Assembly: GCF_003583365.1 (NCBI RefSeq)
Contig: NZ_QXED01000009.1
Location: 1-64,000, forward strand
Reading direction: 5' to 3'
DNA length: 64,000 nt
From: Fibrisoma montanum
GTDB taxonomy: Bacteria > Bacteroidota > Bacteroidia > Cytophagales > Spirosomataceae
Part shown: piece by piece, positions 49,006 through 59,700 of the stretch
How positions within the stretch are numbered: the stretch's first letter is position 1
Layout of the letters: the number at the start of each line of letters is the position of its first letter
The notes under the pieces: model-generated
What the model was told of the DNA's origin: nothing
What the model saw: only the letters and a program-made list of their open reading frames with translations
Database searches by the model: none
Translations under genes and position numbers: made by a program

Positions 49006-52000
49006 TCAGAAGGATACGTTAAGGCCGAGGGACATGGTGCGTGGGAGCGGGTACGTGCCGTAATCTTCACCAGCCGAAAGAGCATTGTCGGGCCGGCTGC
49101 TGACCTCAGGATTGTAACCGATGTAGTTGGTGAACGTAAACGGATTCTGAGCCGTCACGTAGAGTCGGGCCCGCGTCATCCGCAGTTTCTGCAACAGGGT
49201 TGTGGGCAGGGCATAGCCGAGCGAGATCGTCCGGATCCGAACAAACGAACCATCCTCAATGTGCCAGGTTGAGATTTCGCCGTTGGAGCCCGTTTGGAGC
49301 CGATTGGCCCGGTTGTGCTGCCCATCACCCGGATTATCGGGCGACTGCCAGCGGTTCAGCGCTCCGCGAAACTGGTTCCCGTTGCCCTCTTCATTGTAGA
49401 TGTACCGCCGAATCAGGTTCATGATCTTGTTGCCCTGCACACCCTGCACCGTTACGCCCAGGTCGAAGCCCCGGTACGCGAAGTTGTTTACGAAACCAAA
49501 CGTGTATTTGGGAAAATAGCTGCCCGTAACGGTACGGTCGCTACTGAAGTCAATGCGCTTATCGCCGTTGACATCGACAAACCGGAAGTCGCCCGGCTTG
49601 GTCGTGGCCGTACGCGGGTACGCATCCACCTCGGCCTGGTTTCTGAAAACGCCATCAACCAGCATGGTATAGTACTGCCCAATGGGGCTGCCAATCTGCG
49701 TGATAAACTGCGCTCCGGCTACCCCACCCGACACGATGATCGGATCGCCGGAAGGCCCGAGTGCAATCACCCGGTTGCGGTTCGTGGCTAGGTTTGCGCT
49801 GGCGGTCCACTGGAACTGCCCGAACGTTTGCCGGGTGCCCAGGCTAAACTCAAAGCCCCGGTTGTTTACCTTACCGATATTCTGTAGTTCCGTACTGAAA
49901 CCCGACGCCCGGGGTACGGGGACGTTCAGCAGCAGGTCAGACGTGTTGGCGTTGTAATAATCAACCGTCAGGCTCAGGCGGTTGCGGAAGAAACTGGCGT
50001 CGAAGCCAATGTCCAGCATGGCCGTTTTCTCCCATTTCAGCTTGTCGTTGGCGGAGTTTACCGGCGCCAGACCGCTCGTGATGACGTCGGCCCCCAGGAT
50101 GTAGTTCCGGTATTCGAGCAGGCTGAGCGAGCCGTAGTTGGGAATCTGGAAATTTCCGGTCAAGCCATAACTAGCCCGTAGTTTCAAATCGCTCAGCCAG
50201 GTCTGGGACTGCAGAAACGACTCCTGTGAGACATTCCAGCCGGCCGATACGCTCGGGAAGTAGCCCCAGCGGTTGGCGGCCCCGAAACGCGATGACCCAT
50301 CGGCCCGGATAGCCGCCGACACCAGGTACCGGCCGTTGTAGTCGTACTGAACCCGGCCGAGATACGACAGCAGCGACCACTCCTGAATATCGGTGCCCCC
50401 GGCCGTTACCTGCCCGGCGTTGAGCGTCTGCACCAGATCGTTCGGGAAGTTAGTCGCCGTCAGTTCGGCCGATGTCCGGCGATCTTTCTGGGCTGTAAAT
50501 CCGGCCAGGGCCGACAGGTTGTGCAGCCCAATGGTGCGGCTGTAGTTCAGCGTATTCTCGACCAGCCAGTTGATGAAATTCTGGTTTCGGGCAAATCCTG
50601 TCGGGACGGAAGGGCCTTTTCGGTCGCGGATTTCGACCGTCGACGGCCGGTAATAAGTACGCTGGAAGTTGTTGATGTCCGACCCAACGCTGAGCCGGTA
50701 CGACAGGCCTTTGGCAATGTCGTACTGCGCGTAGGCATTCCCCAGCAGGCGCAGGTGATCGAGCTTGTCGCTTACTTCGCGGGCCACCGCTACCGGATTC
50801 AGGATGGAGGTCGCTCCGAAGCCCCAGCCATTGGCGTCGAAATTGTACGTACCATCAGGATTATAGACCGGCCAGATGGGCGCAATCTGTACCGCCAGCC
50901 CAATGACACCATCGGCCAGGTAAGGCCCTTCCGCTTTGATCAGGTCATGGTGCGCAAACGTGGGGTTCAGATTGAATCCGACCGACAGCTTCCCGCTTTT
51001 TATGTCGACGTTGGCGCGGGTACTATACCGCTTATAACCTGAATTGATGACCACTCCGCGCTGGTCGAAGTAGTTCCCGGATACGTAGTACCGCACGTTT
51101 GCGTTGCCGCCGGCAATGGAGAGCGTATGGTTCTGAATCGGAGCCGTCTGGAAAATCTCGTCCTGCCAGTCGGTGTTGGTCAACCCCGACTGCCCCGACA
51201 GATATGGCGTAACCTGGGGTGGAATCAGCGTACTGGGCGCCCCTACCCCCCGTTGCCGGATCTCGTTGGAGTCGGTCGGCCGGCCGTTTGGGTTTCGGTC
51301 GAGGTACGCGTTGTTTTTACCTTCGTAATTGAGCTGAGCGTACTCGTAGGCGTTGAGCAGATCCAGCTTTTTCGTAACCTGCTGAAACCCGACGTACGTA
51401 TCATAGCTCACGGTTGTCCGGCCTTCTTTGCCGTGTTTGGTTGTTAGCAGCACCACGCCGTTGGAGCCCCGCGAGCCGTAGATTGCAGCCGCCGATGCAT
51501 CCTTCAGCACTTCAATGCTCTCAATATCATCGGTATTGATTGTGCTTAGTACGTTGATCGGGTTGTCCGGAAACTGGGTGTTTGTGCTGCCGGTCGCAAA
51601 CTTCGTGTCCCGCGAGAGCGGAATCCCGTCGATCACGTAGAGCGGATCGTTACCGGCGCTGATGGAGCCCGTACCCCGCACCCGTACGGACAGGGCAGCC
51701 CCCGGCGCGCCGGACGTTTGGGCGACCTGCACCCCCGCAATCTTACCTACCAGCGCCTGATCGAAGCTCGTCACAGGCTGGTTGGCAATATCCCGCGCTT
51801 TTACGGACCCGATCGACGTAGTGATGTCGCGCCGGTTCTGCACCCCGTAGCCCACCACGACCACCTCGCCCAGGGCGTTGTCGGCGTTGGTCAGCCGGAC
51901 ATCCACGACCGTCCGGTTTCCGATTTCGACCTCGTTGGGCTGATACCCGATAAACGAAAAAACGAGCGTTCTGGCCCCGGAGGGCAGCGTGATCTGGTAG

Positions 52001-52206
52001 CGGCCACCGGCATCGGTTGTCGCCCCCACGTTAGTGCCTTTAACCTGAACGGTCGTACCGGCGAGGGCGTCGCCCGTAGCAGCATCAGTAACCCGGCCGC
52101 TGACTGAGGTCTGCGCATAACTCAGGTGAGCCATCAGCACGAACAGACCGGCCAACGCCCCTTGCCTGGCCCTGTCGAGCAGGCGTTTACAGCTAAAAAT
52201 GGACAT
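49006..52206 (-). CDS. SusC/RagA-family TonB-linked outer-membrane transporter
   Basis: 1066 residues from ATG 52206; the frame also holds a TTG 8 codons upstream. A signal peptide (ALAGLFVLMAHLSYAQ) is followed by the carboxypeptidase-like domain (SVSGRVTDAATGDALAGTTV then QVKGTNVGATTDAGGRYQIT), the SusC marker NADNALGEVVVVGYGVQNRR, the plug with VYVIDGIPL-like NDPLYVIDGIPLSRDTKF and DIESIEVLKDASAAAIYGSR, and a long barrel ending in a SusC-type aromatic (LNVSF). It imports a large substrate bound by SusD. It is transcribed leftwards with SusD. Confidence 0.95.
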   Translation of the reverse strand: MSIFSCKRLLDRARQGALAGLFVLMAHLSYAQTSVSGRVTDAATGDALAGTTVQVKGTNVGATTDAGGRYQITLPSGARTLVFSFIGYQPNEVEIGNRTVVDVRLTNADNALGEVVVVGYGVQNRRDITTSIGSVKARDIANQPVTSFDQALVGKIAGVQVAQTSGAPGAALSVRVRGTGSISAGNDPLYVIDGIPLSRDTKFATGSTNTQFPDNPINVLSTINTDDIESIEVLKDASAAAIYGSRGSNGVVLLTTKHGKEGRTTVSYDTYVGFQQVTKKLDLLNAYEYAQLNYEGKNNAYLDRNPNGRPTDSNEIRQRGVGAPSTLIPPQVTPYLSGQSGLTNTDWQDEIFQTAPIQNHTLSIAGGNANVRYYVSGNYFDQRGVVINSGYKRYSTRANVDIKSGKLSVGFNLNPTFAHHDLIKAEGPYLADGVIGLAVQIAPIWPVYNPDGTYNFDANGWGFGATSILNPVAVAREVSDKLDHLRLLGNAYAQYDIAKGLSYRLSVGSDINNFQRTYYRPSTVEIRDRKGPSVPTGFARNQNFINWLVENTLNYSRTIGLHNLSALAGFTAQKDRRTSAELTATNFPNDLVQTLNAGQVTAGGTDIQEWSLLSYLGRVQYDYNGRYLVSAAIRADGSSRFGAANRWGYFPSVSAGWNVSQESFLQSQTWLSDLKLRASYGLTGNFQIPNYGSLSLLEYRNYILGADVITSGLAPVNSANDKLKWEKTAMLDIGFDASFFRNRLSLTVDYYNANTSDLLLNVPVPRASGFSTELQNIGKVNNRGFEFSLGTRQTFGQFQWTASANLATNRNRVIALGPSGDPIIVSGGVAGAQFITQIGSPIGQYYTMLVDGVFRNQAEVDAYPRTATTKPGDFRFVDVNGDKRIDFSSDRTVTGSYFPKYTFGFVNNFAYRGFDLGVTVQGVQGNKIMNLIRRYIYNEEGNGNQFRGALNRWQSPDNPGDGQHNRANRLQTGSNGEISTWHIEDGSFVRIRTISLGYALPTTLLQKLRMTRARLYVTAQNPFTFTNYIGYNPEVSSRPDNALSAGEDYGTYPLPRTMSLGLNVSF

Positions 52207-52792
52207 AAGGGAATGGTTAAACAGTGACAAGTGAACACGTATTGGATAGGCTGTGAGTGCTTGCGGGCGTACTACCAGTACCCGAATCCGATACTACGCA
52301 ATTATACGCAGCGAATCTCAGATTTCTACTTATAGTACCAAGCCTGAAAGCAAAAGCCGATTCACTTCCTACCCATCCTTTGCCGGCACAAGTCGCTGAT
52401 TTTTCTAAAATACTGGACTTCACGGGTAGCCTTATTCTTTTTCGACCTAGTAGACTACTCATCCTATATACTTTAAAAAAGTCTATTTTGAGTACAATCA
52501 CAACGTAGCTGCCATCTGACCAGGCTTCGGCGGGTCTTCAGCCGGTGCCGACTAGTCGGGAGTACGTTGGCCCTGGCACCTCCGCCCGGATACCGGCAAC
52601 TGGTCGGGCATCCGTAACCAGATAGAAGCCTCTTGTTAATTTCTCCCGCCGACGCGGTGGCTTGCCGATGTCTTTCCGTTATCTTTGCCCTTCCGGTCAC
52701 CTCATCAACGGCTTCCTGATTAGTTATGAGCGTACGTGTACTATGCCCGCGGCAACACGAATTCGCTCATTCACTCATTTGCAATTACACTA
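52207..52792. other. Divergent intergenic region between susC and thrA
   Basis: About 580 nt with a moderately AT-rich part at 52250-52500. The only element I can support is the -7 box at 52680-52687. Short frames on both strands (52217-52501, 52257-52508, 52473-52700) look non-coding. No clear susC promoter was found. Confidence 0.55.
52680..52687 (+). promoter_or_regulatory. TAnnTTTG promoter box for thrA
   Basis: TATCTTTG followed by C is a perfect -7 box and gives a leader of about 100 nt before the thrA ATG at 52793. Confidence 0.55.
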
Positions 52793-55264
52793 ATGTTTGT
52801 ATTAAAATTCGGCGGTACTTCGGTCGGCTCGGTTGAGAGCATAAAACAGGTTATCCAGATCATTGAAACTCACCGCGAACAGGGCGATTCGATGGCCGTT
52901 GTGCTGTCGGCCATGAGCGGAGTAACGAACCAGCTTATTGAAATCGGACGCATGGCCGCGGGTGGTAACCACGACTACTCCGAACTCGTCCGGCGCATCG
53001 AAGACCGGCATTTCAACGTTATCAAGGCCCTGATTCCCATCAAGGAGCAAAGCAAGGTGTTTGCTTCCATCCGGGGTGTTATCAACGAACTGGAGGATTT
53101 GCTGCGGGGCGTATCCCTGATCCGCGAACTGACGCCCCGCACGATGGACCTGGTTATGAGCTTCGGCGAACGGCTATCGACAACGGTCGTGACGGAGTGT
53201 CTGCGCAGCCGGGGTCTGTCGGTGGCCTTCTGCGATGCCCGGAAGCTCATTAAAACCGACGATCAGTTCAGCCACGCTGAGGTAAACTACCCGCTCACGA
53301 ACGAACTCGTTCAGGCTCATTTTGCCAAAGAAACCGCCCTGCAAATCGTAACGGGTTTTATTGGCTCAACCGAAAAAGGCGAGACCACTACCCTCGGCCG
53401 GGGTGGTTCCGACTACACGGCCAGCATTCTGGGGGCGGCCCTCAATGCCGACCGCATCGACATCTGGACGGACGTAGACGGCATGATGACGGCCGACCCG
53501 CGCAAGGTGCCCAACGCCTTCAACATCCCGACCATTACGTACGCCGAAGCGATGGAACTGTCGCATTTCGGCGCCAAGGTGATCTACCCGCCCAGCCTCC
53601 AGCCGGCTTTTACCCGCAACATCCCGATCCGGGTGCTGAACACGTTCAATTCAACGCATGAAGGTACGGTTGTGAGCCGCACGGCCGAACGGCGGCAATA
53701 CACGATCACCGGCATATCGAGCATCGACGATATCGCGCTGGTGAACGTACAGGGCTCCGGCATGATCGGCGTTGCCGGGGTATCGGCCAAGCTGTTCGGA
53801 GTGCTGGCCCGTCACCGGATCAGTGTCATCCTGATCTCGCAGGCCTCGTCGGAACACTCGATCTGTTTCGCCATCGACCCGCGCGGAGCCGAGAACGTGA
53901 AGGCTGTGCTGGACATGGAATTCGCCACCGAGATCGCCCACGGCCACATCGACAGCATCAGCATCGAGCGTGACCTATCGGTTATCGCCACCGTCGGCGA
54001 AGGCATGCGCAAGAGTTCGGGGATCGCCGGCAAGCTGTTTTCGGTACTCGGTAAGAACGGGGTCAACATTGTGGCCGTGGCGCAGGGCTCGTCGGAAATC
54101 AACATCTCGGTGGTGATCAACAAAAACAACCTGTCGAAAGCCCTGAACGCCATTCACAACGTCTTCTTCCAGTCGGAAGCGCGGGTACTGAACCTGTATC
54201 TGGTCGGAACGGGGCTGATCGGCCGAACATTGCTGAAACAGATTTGCAGCCAGTACGAATTCCTGCGTTCCGAAAAGCTGCTGAAGGTTTGCGTCGTCGG
54301 GCTGGCGAATACCAAAAAGATGCTGCTTGATCCGAAGGGCGTTGCCCTGGATGCCTGGCACGAACGGCTGCTGACCGAGGGGGTTACCACCTCACTGCCC
54401 GCGTTCGTCGAAAAAATGCAGGACTACAACCTGCCAAATTCGGTCTTTATCGACTGCACGTCGGACAAGGATATTGTGCAGTTCTATGAATCGCTGCTGG
54501 ACGCCAACATCTCGGTCGTGACGCCAAACAAAGTGGCCAATTCCGGCCCGTATAGTGAATACCGGCGGCTGCAGCGTACGGCCCTGAACCGGGGCGTTAA
54601 GTTCCTCTACGAAACGAACGTCGGGGCTGGTCTGCCCATCATCAACACGCTGCAGGGCCTGATTACGGCCGGTGACCGCTTTCTGAAGATCGAAGCCATC
54701 CTGTCGGGTACGTTGTCGTACATTTTCAACACCTTCGGCTCCGGCGATCCGGCGAATCGGCCATCGTTTGCCGACGTCGTGCGCGAAGCCAAGGAAAAAG
54801 GCTACACCGAACCAGACCCGCGCGACGATCTGAGCGGCCAGGACGTAGCCCGTAAAATCCTGATTCTGGCCCGGGAAGCCGGCTTTCCCCTGGAGCCGTC
54901 CGACGTAACGGTAAAAAACCTGTTGCCGCAGCCGTGCCTGGATGCACCCAGCGTTCCGGCCTTCTTTGACGAGTTGGAGCGGAATAACGATTACTTTGAA
55001 AATCTGCTCCGGGAGGCCGAAGCCGAGGGCAAAAAACTACGGTTTGTTGCCTCGTTTGAAGACAACAAGGCCGTGATTGAACTGCGGTCTGTCGGTCCGG
55101 AGCATCCGTTCTATCAGTTGACCGGTGCCGACAACATCGTATCCTTCACGACCGAGCGCTACAAAGATCGGCCGCTGGTGGTGAAAGGTCCCGGCGCGGG
55201 CGCCGAAGTAACGGCCTCGGGTGTGTTTGCCGACGTAGTGAGCATTGGTAGTTACCTGGCGTAA
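52793..55264 (+). CDS. thrA: Bifunctional aspartokinase/homoserine dehydrogenase
   Basis: 823 residues from ATG 52793 (MFVLKFGGTSVGSVESIKQV), the canonical ThrA start; the in-frame upstream codons to 52736 are not conserved-looking. Residues 1-290 are aspartokinase (KFGGTS, GRGGSDYTASILGAAL), 310-460 are two ACT domains, and 470-823 are homoserine dehydrogenase (LNLYLVGTGLIGRTLLKQIC, VTPNKVANSGPYSEYRRLQR, EAILSGTLSYIFNTFGSGDP, and YTEPDPRDDLSGQDVARKIL). The two activities make aspartyl phosphate and homoserine for threonine and methionine. thrB and thrC are not downstream here, as a terminator follows at once. Confidence 0.96.
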   Translation: MFVLKFGGTSVGSVESIKQVIQIIETHREQGDSMAVVLSAMSGVTNQLIEIGRMAAGGNHDYSELVRRIEDRHFNVIKALIPIKEQSKVFASIRGVINELEDLLRGVSLIRELTPRTMDLVMSFGERLSTTVVTECLRSRGLSVAFCDARKLIKTDDQFSHAEVNYPLTNELVQAHFAKETALQIVTGFIGSTEKGETTTLGRGGSDYTASILGAALNADRIDIWTDVDGMMTADPRKVPNAFNIPTITYAEAMELSHFGAKVIYPPSLQPAFTRNIPIRVLNTFNSTHEGTVVSRTAERRQYTITGISSIDDIALVNVQGSGMIGVAGVSAKLFGVLARHRISVILISQASSEHSICFAIDPRGAENVKAVLDMEFATEIAHGHIDSISIERDLSVIATVGEGMRKSSGIAGKLFSVLGKNGVNIVAVAQGSSEINISVVINKNNLSKALNAIHNVFFQSEARVLNLYLVGTGLIGRTLLKQICSQYEFLRSEKLLKVCVVGLANTKKMLLDPKGVALDAWHERLLTEGVTTSLPAFVEKMQDYNLPNSVFIDCTSDKDIVQFYESLLDANISVVTPNKVANSGPYSEYRRLQRTALNRGVKFLYETNVGAGLPIINTLQGLITAGDRFLKIEAILSGTLSYIFNTFGSGDPANRPSFADVVREAKEKGYTEPDPRDDLSGQDVARKILILAREAGFPLEPSDVTVKNLLPQPCLDAPSVPAFFDELERNNDYFENLLREAEAEGKKLRFVASFEDNKAVIELRSVGPEHPFYQLTGADNIVSFTTERYKDRPLVVKGPGAGAEVTASGVFADVVSIGSYLA

Positions 55265-55281
55265 CCCCTAGGTTCCATCAT

Positions 55282-55321
55282 TAAACGCAAGGGAAGACAA
55301 CGTTGTCTTCCCTTGCGTTTA
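55282..55321. terminator. Perfect 40-bp palindrome (bidirectional terminator)
   Basis: TAAACGCAAGGGAAGACAAC (55282-55301) is followed directly by its exact inverse (55302-55321), with no loop. It lies between the convergent thrA and a secreted-protein gene. The arm has no relation to the other palindromes, apart from TAAACGCA. Confidence 0.9.
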
Positions 55322-55327
55322 GCTGGC

Positions 55328-55732
55328 TTAGCCAGTTATAATACTTCGCCTGAGCGTACTCGTCTGAAGCCTGATCGCATAGCTTTTCCGCTTTTTACCG
55401 TGAATTACGTTTACCACGTACCTTCCATCAGGTACTTCACTCAGGTTTAGCTTAAAGCGGAAGCTGCCTGGTTCGCTACGGATCTGCCTGTCCCACACGA
55501 TATCCCCCTCGTTATTTTTGAGTTCGATCAGTACTGGCCTGCTATTGGGGGTTTCAACTAATACCTGCAAAACGGTTGGCTCCGCCGTGGGCACAACGGC
55601 TACGTTTAGGGCTTTAATCAGGTGGTCATCCGCTGGGCGAGCCGCAGCAAACTGCGTTGTAAGCAGCACGACGATACTCACAGCGCTGACTACGCGTAGC
55701 GCTAATAGCAGTGATTTTGAGAAGGTTTCCAT
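55328..55732 (-). CDS. Small secreted beta-rich protein (DUF3244-like)
   Basis: 134 residues with a signal peptide (ALRVVSAVSIVVLLTTQFAA). The mature part VLQVLVETPNSRPVLIELKN, NEGDIVWDRQIRSEPGSFRF and LNLSEVPDGRYVVNVIHGKK looks like one immunoglobulin-type domain, similar to secretion-type C-terminal domains and DUF3244 of Bacteroidota. It may be a cell-surface or periplasmic protein. The function is unknown. The next 210 nt up to the LytTR regulator gene show nothing else of note. Confidence 0.7.
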   Translation of the reverse strand: METFSKSLLLALRVVSAVSIVVLLTTQFAAARPADDHLIKALNVAVVPTAEPTVLQVLVETPNSRPVLIELKNNEGDIVWDRQIRSEPGSFRFKLNLSEVPDGRYVVNVIHGKKRKSYAIRLQTSTLRRSIITG

Positions 55733-55941
55733 TAGTCTTTGTGTGTTTGTTTCGTTAACGACACAAAACTAATGCCCCGAACAAGCCTTAGCCGATGCGA
55801 CTGTTTGGGTTGGGTTAAACCATTCACCCCGGTGCTGAACTGGTGATTTTTCAGGATGAAACCCGACCGGCTGAGCGAACGGCTCACGCAGACTATACAG
55901 GCTCAACCAAGCTTTATTGAGAAACCTCTACCATCATCTTA

Positions 55942-56742
55942 CTACCAGCTTGTCTGCTCAATCTTTTCGGCGTTACTGGCGTAGATCTGAAGTTCACGAA
56001 CCTTACCGTTCAACAACAGCCGACAGCGGGTACGGGCCCCCTTCTCAAGGTAGTTGATGGCCTCTTTGTTAATGATGTGACTCCGGCCAATGCGCAAGAA
56101 CAACGGCTCCGGCAGCAGTTTCTCCAGTGTATCGAGCGTCAGGTTTGGCACGTTGATGTGTTCGACTTGGCTACAATAGATATTAATTTGCCGATTAGTC
56201 GCTTCGCAGTACATAATGTCGGCCACGGGAATGCGGTGAAAGGAAGAACTACTGTGAAAAATCAGGTGCCGGGGCTCCGTAAGTTCCGGGCTTCCTGTCT
56301 GCGCGAAAGCCTCCTCCAGCTGCGCCATCATTTCGGCTTCGTGCTCTTTGTCAGCCAGCCATTTCTGGTAAAATAACCGAACCTTCTCCTTTAGTTGCCG
56401 CGGATCAACCGGCTTGACTAAAAAGTCGGAATGTAAGTGCGAAGCGGCTTTTTGAACAGCCGTCAGGGCTTCGTCGGGATACCCCGAAACAAAAATGACG
56501 CCGTAGGACTGGTGATGCTCCGATAGTTCATCGAGCAGGTCAAAACCGCTCCGAACCGGCATTTTAATATCCAGAAACAGCAGGTCCGGCTTACATTCAG
56601 CAATCAGGTCGAGCCCTTCGGTAACGTTGCTGGCTTCGCCCACGACGTCGACTTCCGGTATGGGCGATAATAGCCCCCGCAACGTTCGCCGGATAGCCAG
56701 TTCGTCGTCGATCAGTACGGCTTTTATAACAGGAATCATCAT
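55942..56742 (-). CDS. LytTR-type response regulator
   Basis: 266 residues from ATG 56742 (MMIPVIKAVLIDDELAIRRT); a GTG start at 56766 that overlaps the kinase stop (TAGTG) is also possible. Residues 5-125 are a receiver with DLLFLDIKMPVRSG as phospho-acceptor site and FLVKPVDPRQLKEKVRLF as the K-P switch segment. Residues 165-266 are a LytTR DNA-binding domain (YCEATNRQINIYCSQVEHIN, LFLRIGRSHIINKEAINYLE). It works with the sensor kinase encoded directly upstream. The target genes are unknown; the TMF-like gene is nearby but has its own start. Confidence 0.92.
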   Translation of the reverse strand: MMIPVIKAVLIDDELAIRRTLRGLLSPIPEVDVVGEASNVTEGLDLIAECKPDLLFLDIKMPVRSGFDLLDELSEHHQSYGVIFVSGYPDEALTAVQKAASHLHSDFLVKPVDPRQLKEKVRLFYQKWLADKEHEAEMMAQLEEAFAQTGSPELTEPRHLIFHSSSSFHRIPVADIMYCEATNRQINIYCSQVEHINVPNLTLDTLEKLLPEPLFLRIGRSHIINKEAINYLEKGARTRCRLLLNGKVRELQIYASNAEKIEQTSW

Positions 56743-56765
56743 GGTCAATAACAAGTTTAAGGGCA

Positions 56766-59700
56766 CTACCCTGGGTTAAGTGCCGACGACGCGTCTGGTT
56801 TTGGTACCGGCCGCGAATCCACCGGATCAACGGCGGCCTCCTCGGGTGGTAGCTTCGGATACAGTGGAATACTGGCTTCCTGGCGAACTCCGCACCGACC
56901 GGGTTCCATCTTGATCAGGTCGGTGATTCGTTGCCAGCTCGGCTCGTTATTGTATTCGTTAAGCTGGTTAAAAATGGCCTCGTTGATGCTAAGGCCCCGA
57001 CCTGTACTACGCCGGCGATATTGTTTAGCCAGATCCAGACCGACCCCATCATCTTCCACACAAATAAAAAGACGATCATCGGCTTGACGAACAGTGAGTT
57101 GAACCGTACCGCCTTCCGGCTTATTTTCCAGACCGTGTTTGATGGCATTCGATACGTACCCCTGAATCAGCATTTTGGGAAGGTGCGTATTCGCCGGTAC
57201 GTCGGACCTGACATCGACCGAGAACCGGATGCGGTCGCCGAACCGAACGTGCTCCAGTTCAAGATAGTTGTTGACAAATTCCAGTTCCTCACCCAGTGTC
57301 CAGAACACCCGGCTCCGACTGGTCAACTGGTTACGGAAGATGGCCCCAAACTTAGCCAGGTAGCTTACGATGGTTTCCGGATCGTTTTCAAAGGCCACAG
57401 ATTGAACGGTCATCAGGAAGTTGGACACAAAATGCGGGTCAATCTGATTGGTGATGGCCCTCAACTCCAGCAGAGCTCGCTGGCGGCTGGCTTCAGCTAA
57501 TTGTTTTTGCTTATTAGCGGCTTCGGTCTCCAGTTGGGCCAGACGGCGCTGCGTACGGGCGGTTTTCAGCCGGCGACGGGAGACTGCTCTCACCTGACGA
57601 ACGCGCAAGTACGCCAGCCCGGCCACTACGCCTACGATTAGGCACGTACGGAACCACCATGTAGCCCACCAGGGGGGGGCAATGCGAAACACCTGCACGT
57701 ACGGGCGCGTATTCCAAAGGCCATTGGCACGTACTACTTTTATGGTCAATCGATAACGGCCATCGGTCAGGTTGCGGAACGTAACGGTTCTCCGCTTAAC
57801 CGGTGCCGACCATTCGAGGTGTGCCCGATCAGATTGGCCATCCAGACGTTCGAGCCGGTAGCTATATGTCGTATTTGCCAGGATGTTGTGCGCTTCGGGT
57901 TCGCGAAAAATTACTTCAATGTCGTTTTGGCCAGAACTCAATCGCAGTTCGCTCGATTCATCAACGATTGTTTGGCCTGTGCGCAGGTCCCGAAACGAGT
58001 GGATACCCGCCTGAACTGGCTTAAGCAGGTTTAGCAACTGCTTTTCCGGAATCATCATCATGCGATCGCGAGTCGGTATCCAGACACGCCCCTGTGTATC
58101 GTGCAGGTAGCCATTGAACAAACACTGACTTCCGCGAAACCCGTTGTCCATATCAAAGTAAGCAATCCACTCTTCCCCGGATTGGTAGAATCGCTCCATG
58201 TCCATCACGAACAGGCCTTCCAGAGTACCTATGATGAGGTATCGCCCCAGAAACCGGCAATACGTAATGGTTTTCTGGATGTAATCGGCGGCAATGTGTC
58301 GGTAGCGTTTGTAGTCGTATAGCCACAGGCCCTGATCCGTCGACAGCCAGAGATTCCCCCGCTTGTCGCGCCGAATTTCGTTCAGCATCTGAACGGGCAG
58401 CCTCTTATCCGTTTTTCGCAGCGTTTGTACCGACCGGCTTCGTCCGTCCCAGATCAGGTTCGTTTTATACCCTCCAATCCAGAACCGCCCGAATTTATCC
58501 CGCTCAATGTCGTTGTACTGCTCATCAAAGGGCACGGCAATTACGTCTGTCAGGGCCAGCGTCCGGCGATTGTAAATGAGGATGGAACGGGTTGTAGCCA
58601 GCAGATAGCGGTTACGTGCCGAGTCGTCGTAAAAAGCAGCAATGATTCCGGTCGTGTCGGTGCCGGGAAACGAACGCAGGTGCTCCCCATCAAAATGAAA
58701 GACACCTTGATTTTCGCCGGAAGCGAATACAATATTCCCTTCGGTATCGTGGCGGGTAGCAGGGTAAAAGTACCGGATAAGCCGTCCCTGGTGGTATGTG
58801 CTATCCGCCACAATTCCCTGCGCCGTAAGCCGGCTTAAGCCGTAGCCCCACGAACCGAACCAGATTTTGCCGTTTCGATCCTGAGAAACAGAATTTGTTT
58901 CATCCAGCCACCCTTCTGAATAGTCGAAGTACCGCCAGCCGTTGAGCCGCAGGTGAAAGAGCCCGTTATGCGACGTAGCAATCCAAAGCTCGCCCTGCCG
59001 ATCGAACAGCAAATGATCGACGGGCGAGGTACTGATGTGGGAATTCACTACAGTTTTACCATCGTACCAGCATACGTCCAGGTCACCAACCCGTTTTTGA
59101 AACGCCAATTCGCCATGCAGGCCGACGGCACAACAGACCAGGTACGACTCCGGCACTGGTACGTCGTACAACCGGTGGAGGGTTTGTCCATCAATTCGGT
59201 ACAGCGTTGTGCCGGCCAGGGCGTAGATTCGGCCAATTGGGTCCGCCAGAAGCTGTGTAACCCCAACGTTCGAGCGGATTTCGGTTAATTGTTTATCGTT
59301 CAGTTGCCACAACCGACCGTCCTCTGTCGCGATCAACAGCCGCCGATTAGCCTGATCGGCCAATACACCGCGAAATCGTTGCTCGGGCTTAGAGAAGAAG
59401 CGCCGGGTAACGTCTTCATTTTGACCTTGCCGCCAGCAATACAACCGCTGCCCCACGTTGGGGGTAGCGGTCCGGGTCGTAAACCAAAGCTGGTCCCGAT
59501 TATCGGCCGTCAGAAACCGGATTCGACGCTGAACCGCCCCGGGACCGTAGTCCACCTTAAATTCCTTAATGGCAAGACCAGTCGGACCAGTGAGGTTGAT
59601 CTTAAACATTCGGACGTTGGTATTGGCCCAGAGGGTACCATCGGGCATCGATACCATCTCGTCAATGTTAACATCCGGTAATTGCGGAAAACGACGATGG

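Noticed and set aside
52727-52840. Possible leader peptide before thrA (threonine attenuator)
   Set aside because: A short frame starting at 52727 is not rich in Thr or Ile codons in the manner of a leader peptide, runs into the thrA coding region, and no terminator/antiterminator pair was found.
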